Assembly (NCBI GenBank): GCA_004560375.1
Contig: SFVC01000048.1
Span: forward strand, 1 to 10,264
From: a bacterium
GTDB lineage: Bacteria; Bacillota; Clostridia; Oscillospirales; Oscillospiraceae
DNA length: 10,264 nt
Direction of reading: 5' to 3'
Shown here piece after piece: positions 1 through 6,559 of this stretch; position 1 is the first letter of the stretch, and each line of letters begins with the position of its first letter. The notes under the pieces are model-generated. The model saw only the letters and a list, made by a program, of their open reading frames with translations, was not told where the DNA came from and made no database searches. The translations under genes and the position numbers were made by a program.

Positions 1-38
1 CGGGAGTAAAGGGCTGTAATTTTACTATAATCAGTCAT
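1..38 (-). CDS. Large serine recombinase, N-terminal fragment (runs off left edge)
   Basis: On the minus strand an ATG at 38-36 opens a frame reading MTDYSKITALYSR up to the window edge. The string T-A-L-Y-S/E-R-L at this position is the usual beginning of the large serine recombinases (resolvase/invertase catalytic domain) of Firmicute conjugative and mobilizable elements; the Tyr-Ser-Arg triplet directly precedes the catalytic region in that family. Only 13 residues are visible, so the family call rests on N-terminal resemblance and on context. An AGGAGG ribosome binding site lies 6-7 nt upstream. The gene reads away from the truncated degV at 84-812, as expected for an element whose integrase gene lies just inside its terminal attachment site. 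The catalytic Ser and the DNA-binding domains lie outside the window. Confidence 0.68.
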   Translation of the reverse strand, partial: MTDYSKITALYS

Positions 39-44
39 GTGCAT

Positions 45-52
45 AACCTCCT
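45..52 (-). promoter_or_regulatory. Ribosome binding site of the serine recombinase
   Basis: The minus strand reads AGGAGGTT, then six bases, then ATG. This near-perfect Shine-Dalgarno site supports the start at position 38 and shows that the 13-codon frame at the window edge is a real gene start. Confidence 0.7.
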
Positions 53-92
53 GTGCGTCCATATAGGCTTCCTTTACACTTAAAATTATGCA
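53..92. other. Probable junction of integrated element and interrupted degV
   Basis: Between the recombinase ribosome binding site and the first recognisable DegV residues lies a short AT-rich stretch with a stop codon at 81-83 in the degV frame. DegV-like sequence (Tyr-Ala-Leu-Gln-Leu-Ala-Gly-Arg-Asp-Leu-Ser-Thr-Ser-Gln) becomes recognisable from about 87-100. The element end and attachment core should therefore fall in this interval. The crossover dinucleotide cannot be pinned down because the other end of the element is not in the window. Confidence 0.5.
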
Positions 93-812
93 CTCCAGCT
101 GGCGGGGCGGGATCTGTCCACCTCCCAGCCCTCCCCCGGCGACGTGATGGATCTCTGGGATCGGGTGCTGGAGGAGTACGACGCCCTGGTATACATCCCC
201 ATGTCCAGCGGGCTCAGCGCCTCCTGCCAGACCGCCATGGGGCTGGCGGAGGGCTATGACGGCCGGGTGCAGGTGGCGGATCTCCGGCGGATCTCGGTGA
301 CCCAGAAGCTGGCGGTGCTGGACGGGCTGGAGCTGTCCAGGCTGGGCCTCACCGCCGTGGAGATCCGGCAGGAGCTGGAGCGGGTGGCCATGGACGCCAT
401 GATCTATATCGGCGTGGAGACGCTGACCTACCTGCGGCGGGGAGGCCGGGTGACCCCGGCGGCGGCCGCCCTGGGCAGCCTGCTGAACATCAAGCCCCTG
501 CTGAAGATCCAGGGGGATCGGCTGGACGCCTTCGCCAAGGTGCGGGGCGTCAAGGCCTGCAAGCAGCGGGCAGTGGAGGCGCTGCACGAGAGCGTGGAGG
601 AGTTCCAGGCCAAGGGCTGGGACTTCGTGGTGGGCACCGCCCACACCTACCGCACCCCGGAGGAGATCCGGGACTGGCAGCACACCCTGGAGGACAATTT
701 CCCCGGCCTGCCCGCCTTCCACGGGGAGCTGGCCCTCAGCATCGGCTGCCACACCGGGCCGGGGGCCTTCGGCCTGGGCCTGGTGCGGCGGGTGGAGCTG
801 CCCAAACAATAA
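84..812 (+). pseudogene. degV: DegV family protein, 5'-truncated
   Basis: DegV proteins are cytosolic fatty-acid-binding proteins of about 280 residues; some act as FakB subunits that present fatty acids to a fatty acid kinase. Here the open frame begins after a stop at 81-83, and recognisable family sequence starts at the S-T-S-Q-P-S ligand-binding motif (117-134). It continues through the Tyr-Ile-Pro-Met-Ser-Ser-Gly-Leu-Ser segment and the hallmark Y-L-R-R-G-G-R-V ... G-S-L-L-N-I-K-P-L-L stretch to a normal end at 810-812. Roughly the first 60-70 residues of a normal protein are missing. The only in-frame starts (GTG 144, ATG 147) lie downstream of the Ser-Thr-Ser-Gln-Pro-Ser motif and lack an evident ribosome binding site. 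The gene is therefore probably inactivated by the element on its left, although the remaining frame is intact, which suggests a recent or reversible event. Confidence 0.82.
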
Positions 813-819
813 AATTTGC

Positions 820-855
820 GCGTCCCTCCGGCCAGGCCGGGGGGACGCCTTTTTT
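820..855 (+). terminator. Intrinsic terminator after degV
   Basis: A 14-bp stem has arms at 820-833 and 835-848, with every position paired and only one G-U wobble. The apex is CCGGCC-A-GGCCGG, so a few apical bases must open to form the loop. Six T residues follow at 850-855. It begins 8 nt after the degV stop and precedes the blaI promoter, so it separates the two units. Confidence 0.92.
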
Positions 856-881
856 GTTTCCAGATTGTAACGATTCTTTGG

Positions 882-910
882 TTGACATTGTAAACCAGCC
901 ATGGTATGAT
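882..910 (+). promoter_or_regulatory. Promoter of the blaI-M56 operon
   Basis: A perfect -35 TTGACA (882-887) and a -10 TATGAT (905-910) are separated by exactly 17 nt. The start codon of the repressor gene is 35 nt downstream. Operator-like boxes overlap the -35 end and lie just beyond the -10, so the repressor is expected to block this promoter. Confidence 0.85.
884..892. promoter_or_regulatory. BlaI/MecI-type operator half-box 1 (GACA-T-TGTA)
   Basis: BlaI and MecI repressors bind dyads built on TACA...TGTA. Here GACA-T-TGTA overlaps the end of the -35 hexamer. The following AAACCA also follows box 2, so the two sites share the 10-nt string TGTAAACCA preceded by A/T. Box 2 starts 32 nt downstream, about three helical turns, placing both dyads on the same DNA face. 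Confidence 0.65.
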
Positions 911-915
911 AGGGC

Positions 916-924
916 TACAATGTA
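916..924. promoter_or_regulatory. BlaI/MecI-type operator box 2 (perfect TACA-A-TGTA)
   Basis: A perfect TACA-A-TGTA dyad lies just after the -10 and covers the expected transcription start region, immediately upstream of the AAAGGAGG ribosome binding site (929-936). Position and sequence match known BlaI/MecI operators and suggest autoregulation of the operon. Confidence 0.75.
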
Positions 925-944
925 AACCAAAGGAGGACTGGGCC

Positions 945-1328
945 ATGGACGAGATCAAACTGAGCGCCAGCGAGTGGAACGTGCTGAACTGCCTGTGGAG
1001 GGACAGCCCCCGCACGGTGATGCAGCTGGTGGCGGAGCTGGAGCAGGCGGTGGGCTGGGCTAAGAGCACCACCATTACCACCCTGCGCCGGATGGAGGAA
1101 AAGGGCCTGGTGCGGGTGGAGCAGACAGGCCGGGGCAAATCCTACACCCCCGCCGTGGAGCGGGAGCAGGCCGCCACCGCCGAGACCCACAGCTTCCTGG
1201 ATCGGGTGTATCAGGGCAGCGTGGGGCTGATGATGAGCGCCATGGCGCGGCGGCAGGAGCTGTCCGCCGATGAGGTGGCCCAGCTCCGGGCCATCCTGGA
1301 TCAGATTGACGAGGGGGGAGTACAATGA
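945..1328 (+). CDS. blaI: BlaI/MecI-family transcriptional repressor
   Basis: This 127-residue protein has the size and layout of the BlaI/MecI/CopY family: an N-terminal winged helix (about 5-75, with L-S-A-S-E-W-N-V-L-N-C-L-W near the start and A-K-S-T-T-I-T-T-L-R-R-M-E-E-K-G-L-V as recognition helix and wing) followed by a helical dimerisation region. Family members bind TACA/TGTA dyads as dimers and are cleaved when the partner M56 protease is activated. The start at 945 is chosen because AAAGGAGG lies 8 nt upstream; an earlier in-frame start at 906 falls inside the -10 element. Its stop overlaps the start of the protease gene by 4 bp (ATGA, 1325-1328), so the two are translationally coupled. 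The symbol marks the family; a role in beta-lactam resistance is not shown. Confidence 0.9.
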   Translation: MDEIKLSASEWNVLNCLWRDSPRTVMQLVAELEQAVGWAKSTTITTLRRMEEKGLVRVEQTGRGKSYTPAVEREQAATAETHSFLDRVYQGSVGLMMSAMARRQELSADEVAQLRAILDQIDEGGVQ

Positions 1329-4300
1329 CCATCATGCTGTTGGAGTGGGTGTGCACCGCCTCCTTTCTGATTCTGGCGGTGTTGGCCCTCCGGGCGGCCT
1401 TCGGGAGGCGGGTGAGCGCCCGGCTGCGGTACGCCCTGTGGCTGGTGGTGCTGGTGCGGCTGCTGGTGCCGGTGCAGCTGTTCACCTCCCCCCTGGCCGG
1501 GACGTGGGTGAGGACGGAGCAGCGGGTGGAGCACAACGAGGCGGAGCTGCCCACCGCCCCCGCGGTCACCCCGCCCATCGCCACCGCCCCCGTGGAGGGG
1601 AACCCGGGCCTGCCGGTAACCAACGTGACCCCGGGCTTCGTGCTGACGCCCCCTACCCTGCCGGACGCCCCCGAGCCCCCGGTGGCGCCGGAGGCGCCGG
1701 ATCTCCGCAATCCCCCGGACTGGATGGCCCTGCTGGGCTGGGCGTGGCTGGCGGGGAGCGGCGTACTGACCCTGGGGCTGGCCTGGGCCAACCTGCGGTT
1801 CGCCCGCCGGCTGCGGCGGGTACGCATCTCCCTGGAGGGGACGGACTGCCCCCTGCCGGTGTACGCGGCGGCGGGCCTGCCCTCCCCCTGCCTGTTCGGG
1901 CTGTTCCGCCCCGCCATCTACGTCACGCCGGAGGCGGCCGCTGATCCCACCATGCTCCGCCACGTCATCGCCCATGAATACACCCACTTCCGTCAGGGCG
2001 ACCACCTGTGGAGCGTCTTGCGGTGCGGGGCGCTGGCCGCCCACTGGTGGAACCCGCTGGTGTGGCTGGCGGTGGCCCTGAGCCGGCGGGACGGGGAGCT
2101 GGCCTGCGACGAGGGGGCCCTCAAGCGCCTGGGGGACGGGGAGCGGCTGGCCTACGGCAACACCCTGCTGTCCCTGGTGACCGCCAAGCCCGGGCCGGGC
2201 GACCTGCTGCGCTTCGGCACCACCATGGCGGGGGATAAGAAAAGCCTGAAGGAACGGTTCACCCGGATCGCCAAGGCCCCCAAACAGTGGCTGTGGGCGG
2301 CGGTGGTGGTGGTGCTGGTGACGGCGCTGGCCTGCGTGGTGGCCTTCGGACGGGGGTCGGACAAGTCCGCCGGGAAAGAGCCGTTCCAGCTGCCCCTGGC
2401 CGACCTTAACTTTACCCTTGAAACCTCCGAGGACGGGAAGCCCTTTGTCCGGATCGGGGGCCAGGTGGACGGGCGGACGGTGGATCACACCGTCTGGTAT
2501 CCGGAGGGCGACGGGTTTGGCTTTGGGGCGCTTGTGGATATCCCTGACGAGGGGGAGAAGCAGGGGCCGCAGCTGAGCGCGGAATATGAGTTCTCCACCG
2601 GCTGGGCCTGCGTGTCCGCCCGCTGGGCGGACGAGGAGCACACCTCTGTGACGGTGTCCACCGCCATGTCGGCCACGCTCAGCAGCCAATTCAACAGCGG
2701 CTACTGGGTGTTTACCGTGGAGCTCTCCGGGGACAGCGGCACGGTGGTTTTCAAGGAACACTCCCAGGGGAACAGCAATCTGGGAGAACCAACGCTGTAC
2801 CCCGCGTCCCTCCCCGACGAGGACGCGGTTCAGGCCGCCCGCTATGCCGCCAAGCTGCTGACGGCGGTGGAGGACTACTACAAGAACGCCGCCGCCGGGC
2901 GCGGAGCGGAGCTCACCTTCGACTGGGACGGCACCCCCACCATGCTGGTGAACGGCACCGTCATGGACGTCCACCCCGACTTGAACCGCAACGGCGTGCC
3001 GGAGACCATCACCGCGGGGCGGCTGTGCGTCCCGGAGGAGGCGGACGAGGCCCGGACGAGCACGGACGATTTTCGGTGGGATCTGGGCGTGGTGGTGCAG
3101 GAGGACGGGGAGGTGCTGTGGCATGGCGCTGCCTCCCAGATCCACGCCGGGGAGAATGCGATTCTCCTTTACACCAAAGACGGACAGCACTACCTGATGG
3201 AATTTGACATCCACGGGGGTATGGGCCACGGCAACGGCCGCTACCACCTGTTCACCCTGGAAAACGGCGAGGAGCACACCGTCCGGGAGAACCATGTGGA
3301 GTTCGACTACGTCTCGGTGCCCGGCACCGGCGCCGACGTGCGGGAGAACTTTGACCCGGAGGCGGTGGCCGCCTTTGTGGAGGACGCGGACAGCCTGCTG
3401 GCGGACTGCGTGATTCTGGCGGACACCTCCGGGGACTTCTGGCCCGGCGACGACCCCCTGCGGGTGGATCTGCGGTGGCTGTCCAACTACGCCTTTGGCT
3501 TCCAGTGGAGCGCCCAGCTCACCACGCTGGAGAACCTGACCCGCTTCAAGCTGGCCGGGGAGGCCCCGGCCTACGCCCGCGACCTGGACGGGGATATGCG
3601 CCAGGAATTGATCCAACGCACCATCATCACCGACGAGGAGGGAAGCGCCCAGGGCCAGCGGGTGGAGATCTGGCGGGACGACAAGATGATTTGGTGCGAC
3701 GAGGCGTACTACGCCCACGCGGGCTATAACGCCGTGTTCCTGTGCACCCTGGACGGGAAGGACTACCTGCTGCGCTACCATCCCACCATGTACCAGGGCA
3801 CCTGTACCTACCACTACCAACTGTTTACCCTATCTCGGAGCGGCGAGGAGCGAATGGTGAAGGAGAACAGCGTGGAGTTCGACACCAACTTCTGGCACAC
3901 CGAGCCTCTCTATGGCCAGTTCGACCCAGACGCCATCAATGCCTTTATGACGGAGATCAACGACCTGCTGGCCCACAGCGTCCAGCTCATCAACACCGAT
4001 TCCGAGCTGCTGGCCACCTTTGAGAAGGAGGGGCGGCTGTATGACAGCCTTTGGTGGCTGGATCACTGGGAGTCTGTGTTCACCCGTGACCCGTCCAAGT
4101 CCCTGCTGGAAAACCTGCGGGCTTTTAAGGAGGCCATGTCCGCACAGAGTTACGCCAAGACGCCCCAGCTGCGTACTCTGGACGAGTACGGCAGGCATTT
4201 ACAGCTCACCTACCGGGACAAATACGTGCAGTTTGACGGCTACTGGGACGAGATGTACCCGTCTGAGGTAGACTTCCAGGTGCGGGACTTCAACGGCGAC

Positions 4301-5302
4301 GGCAAAGACGAGATCGCCTTTACGTTAAATGAAGGCAGAGGCACCGGGTGCTGGGTGGATCGGCTCTACCTGTTCGACGCGGACACCCTGACGCAGTACG
4401 ACACCTCCGACCTGACGGATCGGATCATCGCCCGGATCAGTTCCACCGGGGACGATCAGTATTTCTACCTCTCCGCCCCGGGCATGGAGCGGGTGACCGT
4501 CCCCAAAAGCGTGGCCTACTTCCCGGGGGAACAGATCGAGTTTGGGAACATTGTGTACTACCACATTGAGGACGGCAAGCTGACCTGTTCCCTGGACTGC
4601 GGCGTGGGAACGCTCCCGGAGTACATCGGCGATGTGCTGGCGGCCCTGTCCATAGACCGCCAGGGAAAGGTGAACCCCGTCTCCTATGAATACGAGCCGT
4701 ATCAGATCCCCGCCGATTCCCCCGCGGCAGCGGCCAATACCCTGTACGGCGAGGTGCTGCTGGGCTCCAGGAGCTTCACCCTGCTGGGGGAGGAGGGCGG
4801 AAGCGCCGGCCGGCAGGTATCCGTGTCCGATATCCCGGGGCTGTTCCCCCTGGGGGACGACGGCTACACCGCCGTGCGCCGCTTCGCCGTCGTGAACCTG
4901 AACAGCAACGGCCTCCCCGAGGTGGTGCTGAAGGTGGAAGCGGCGGCGGGCGACGCGGGGGGCTACCTTGTGCTGTACCAGTTGAAGGGCACGGTATACG
5001 GGGTGAAATTGGGCTACCGGATGTTCTGGGATCTGAAGCGGGACGGCACCTTTTCCTATTCCGATCCCACCGGGTCGGAGCACGGCGTGGCCGTCGTGTA
5101 CCTGGGCACAAAGGATCCGGGCGGGCTGGGGAAGCGGTTCTATTGCGTGCTGGATCACGAGACGGATCAATATACCTATTATGTGCACCGGCAGGAGGCC
5201 ACAAAGGCGGAGTTTGAGGCCGCCGAGGCCCAGTGGGCGGAGCGGCAGGACGCCATCTGGTATTCCTTCACCCCCGCCGATATCCGCAACGTCTTTCCCT
5301 GA
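1325..5302 (+). CDS. Giant M56 (BlaR1-type) membrane metalloprotease with long repeat-containing extracellular region
   Basis: This 1325-residue protein should be the signal-transducing protease paired with the BlaI repressor upstream. By analogy with BlaR1, two N-terminal membrane helices (about 5-25 and 35-55) flank a short cytoplasmic turn. A Pro-rich external loop (about 56-135) and a third helix (about 138-158) follow. The cytoplasmic zinc protease comes next, with H-E-Y-T-H at 217-221 (two His ligands and catalytic Glu) and the downstream E-L-A-C-D-E at 258-263 supplying the third ligand. A fourth helix lies at about 322-343. The remaining 980 or so residues should be outside the cell. 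I see no serine penicillin-binding domain, and BlaR1 itself is only about 590 residues. The outer region carries four Asp/Asn-Gly loops: DLNRNGVPE at 552, DLDGDMRQE at 753, DFNGDGKDE at 988 and NLNSNGLPE at 1191. Two segments (about 552-700 and 753-890) are clearly duplicated. The ligand is unknown; calcium, a surface polymer or an antibiotic are guesses. Confidence 0.88.
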   Translation: MTIMLLEWVCTASFLILAVLALRAAFGRRVSARLRYALWLVVLVRLLVPVQLFTSPLAGTWVRTEQRVEHNEAELPTAPAVTPPIATAPVEGNPGLPVTNVTPGFVLTPPTLPDAPEPPVAPEAPDLRNPPDWMALLGWAWLAGSGVLTLGLAWANLRFARRLRRVRISLEGTDCPLPVYAAAGLPSPCLFGLFRPAIYVTPEAAADPTMLRHVIAHEYTHFRQGDHLWSVLRCGALAAHWWNPLVWLAVALSRRDGELACDEGALKRLGDGERLAYGNTLLSLVTAKPGPGDLLRFGTTMAGDKKSLKERFTRIAKAPKQWLWAAVVVVLVTALACVVAFGRGSDKSAGKEPFQLPLADLNFTLETSEDGKPFVRIGGQVDGRTVDHTVWYPEGDGFGFGALVDIPDEGEKQGPQLSAEYEFSTGWACVSARWADEEHTSVTVSTAMSATLSSQFNSGYWVFTVELSGDSGTVVFKEHSQGNSNLGEPTLYPASLPDEDAVQAARYAAKLLTAVEDYYKNAAAGRGAELTFDWDGTPTMLVNGTVMDVHPDLNRNGVPETITAGRLCVPEEADEARTSTDDFRWDLGVVVQEDGEVLWHGAASQIHAGENAILLYTKDGQHYLMEFDIHGGMGHGNGRYHLFTLENGEEHTVRENHVEFDYVSVPGTGADVRENFDPEAVAAFVEDADSLLADCVILADTSGDFWPGDDPLRVDLRWLSNYAFGFQWSAQLTTLENLTRFKLAGEAPAYARDLDGDMRQELIQRTIITDEEGSAQGQRVEIWRDDKMIWCDEAYYAHAGYNAVFLCTLDGKDYLLRYHPTMYQGTCTYHYQLFTLSRSGEERMVKENSVEFDTNFWHTEPLYGQFDPDAINAFMTEINDLLAHSVQLINTDSELLATFEKEGRLYDSLWWLDHWESVFTRDPSKSLLENLRAFKEAMSAQSYAKTPQLRTLDEYGRHLQLTYRDKYVQFDGYWDEMYPSEVDFQVRDFNGDGKDEIAFTLNEGRGTGCWVDRLYLFDADTLTQYDTSDLTDRIIARISSTGDDQYFYLSAPGMERVTVPKSVAYFPGEQIEFGNIVYYHIEDGKLTCSLDCGVGTLPEYIGDVLAALSIDRQGKVNPVSYEYEPYQIPADSPAAAANTLYGEVLLGSRSFTLLGEEGGSAGRQVSVSDIPGLFPLGDDGYTAVRRFAVVNLNSNGLPEVVLKVEAAAGDAGGYLVLYQLKGTVYGVKLGYRMFWDLKRDGTFSYSDPTGSEHGVAVVYLGTKDPGGLGKRFYCVLDHETDQYTYYVHRQEATKAEFEAAEAQWAERQDAIWYSFTPADIRNVFP

Positions 5303-5326
5303 CGGCGGGGCGGCGTCCCCCTCCCC

Positions 5327-5355
5327 TTTACTTTTCCACACGGATCATTTATAAT
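5327..5355 (+). promoter_or_regulatory. Predicted promoter of the CDP-glucose dehydratase gene
   Basis: A -35 TTTACT (5327-5332; 4 of 6 consensus) and a perfect -10 TATAAT (5350-5355) are spaced 17 nt apart. Start of transcription would be near 5362, giving a leader of about 110 nt. The AT-rich patch stands out in GC-rich surroundings. Confidence 0.65.
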
Positions 5356-5378
5356 CAGCGTATTCTCCGCCCCCTTCT

Positions 5379-5433
5379 GAAGCGGCGAACCCTCCGGGTT
5401 GCGCTGCGACGGGAATTTCCCGCCGGCCGGGTC
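5379..5433 (+). other. Leader with two small inverted repeats
   Basis: Within the leader of the dehydratase gene are two short stems: AACCC-TCC-GGGTT (extendable with flanking GCG/CGC across a bulge) and CGGGA-ATT-TCCCG. Neither is followed by a T-run and I recognise no riboswitch family. They may simply reflect the GC-rich composition. Confidence 0.25.
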
Positions 5434-5473
5434 ATGTTCAAACGCGGGGGGCGGGAAAGGTGTGGAAGGACGA

Positions 5474-6559
5474 ATGGACGGTATTGAATTGAACTTTTTC
5501 CGTGGGAAGCGGGTTTTTGTCACCGGGCACACGGGATTTAAGGGCGCGTGGCTGTGCCGCATCCTGGCCGACGCCGGAGCGGAGGTCACCGGATATGCGC
5601 TGCCCGCCCCCACGCAGCCCAACTTGTTTGAGATCGCGGGGCTAAAGGACAGGATTGTCTCCGTGATGGGCGACATCCGGGATCGGGAGCGCTTGACAAA
5701 GAGCTTTCACCATGCCCGCCCTGAGATCGTGTTCCATCTGGCCGCCCAGCCCATCGTCCGGGACGGCTATCGGGATCCGGCCGGAACCTATGAGACCAAT
5801 GTGATGGGAACCGTGAATCTGCTGGAGTGTGTGCGCCACAGCCAGCGGGTTCGCAGCGTCCTCAACGTGACAACAGATAAGGTCTACCACAACAACGAGT
5901 GGCCCTGGGGCTACCGGGAAGAGGATCCGCTGGACGGCTTTGACCCCTACTCTAACTCCAAATCCTGCTCAGAACTGGTGACCCACTGCTATCACCGCAG
6001 TTTTTTTGCCGGTACTGATGTGTCCATCTCCACGGCCCGGGCCGGTAACGTCATCGGCGGCGGGGATTTTGCCCCTGATCGCATTCTTCCCGACTGTGTG
6101 CGGGCGGCCAGTGAGGGGCGGAGCATCCTCCTCCGCAACCCTCAGTCCACCCGGCCTTATCAGCACGTGCTGGAGCCGTTGTTTGCCTACCTGATGATTG
6201 CCCGGCGGCAGTATGGGGACAAGCAATACGAGGGTTGGTACAACGTGGGGCCGGATGAGTGCGACTGTGTAACCACCGGTGAACTGGCGGAGCTATTCTG
6301 CCGCGCCTGGGGCGGCGTCACGTGGGAGAGCCGCGCCGAGGCCCACGCCCCCCATGAGGCCGGTATGTTGAAGCTGGACTGCGCCAAGCTGAAGGCTGTC
6401 TTTGGCTGGAGGCCCCGCTGGCATATCCAGCAGAGCGTGGAAAAAACGGTGGAATGGTTCAAGGCCTGGTTGGGGGGCGGCGACACTTCCGGGATCATGG
6501 GCCGGCAGATCCGGGACTATTGGGAGGCCGGCGGATCTTATGCGATGTCTTTTCGTTGA
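5474..6559 (+). CDS. rfbG: CDP-glucose 4,6-dehydratase
   Basis: This 361-residue extended short-chain dehydrogenase/reductase converts CDP-glucose to CDP-4-keto-6-deoxyglucose with bound NAD+, an early step to 3,6-dideoxyhexoses and other deoxysugars of surface polysaccharides. The nucleotide-binding loop G-H-T-G-F-K-G is at 18-24, a T-T-D-K-V-Y segment at 133-138 supplies the catalytic Thr, and the Y-x-x-x-K pair is Tyr159/Lys163. H-L-A-A-Q-P, R-A-G-N-V-I-G-G-G-D and R-P-Y-Q-H-V-L-E-P are typical of this enzyme rather than of dTDP- or GDP-sugar dehydratases. Length is normal. The start at 5474 follows GGAAGGA at a short spacing; the frame is open further upstream without a better site. The usual partners (glucose-1-phosphate cytidylyltransferase, 4-keto-6-deoxy-glucose 3-dehydratase) are not adjacent, so it appears as an orphan. 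Its last codons overlap the convergent permease gene by 22 bp. Confidence 0.9.
   Translation: MDGIELNFFRGKRVFVTGHTGFKGAWLCRILADAGAEVTGYALPAPTQPNLFEIAGLKDRIVSVMGDIRDRERLTKSFHHARPEIVFHLAAQPIVRDGYRDPAGTYETNVMGTVNLLECVRHSQRVRSVLNVTTDKVYHNNEWPWGYREEDPLDGFDPYSNSKSCSELVTHCYHRSFFAGTDVSISTARAGNVIGGGDFAPDRILPDCVRAASEGRSILLRNPQSTRPYQHVLEPLFAYLMIARRQYGDKQYEGWYNVGPDECDCVTTGELAELFCRAWGGVTWESRAEAHAPHEAGMLKLDCAKLKAVFGWRPRWHIQQSVEKTVEWFKAWLGGGDTSGIMGRQIRDYWEAGGSYAMSFR

Noticed and set aside
1301..3820. An 839-residue open frame on the minus strand opposite the blaI/protease operon
   Set aside because: It is a shadow of GC-rich codon use: His/Gly/Pro/Val-rich composition, no domain pattern, no ribosome binding site, and it runs opposite a gene with clear motifs.
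1325..5302. Calling the protease a beta-lactam sensor (BlaR1 proper)
   Set aside because: No penicillin-binding serine motif set could be found in the outer region, and there is no beta-lactamase gene nearby.
5305..5332. A terminator after the protease gene (GGGG-CGGCGT-CCCC)
   Set aside because: The stem is only four pairs and the following T-run is interrupted, so it is too weak to call.
4325..5341. A 338-residue minus-strand frame opposite the protease C-terminus
   Set aside because: Low-complexity composition typical of antisense GC-rich frames, with no recognisable motif.
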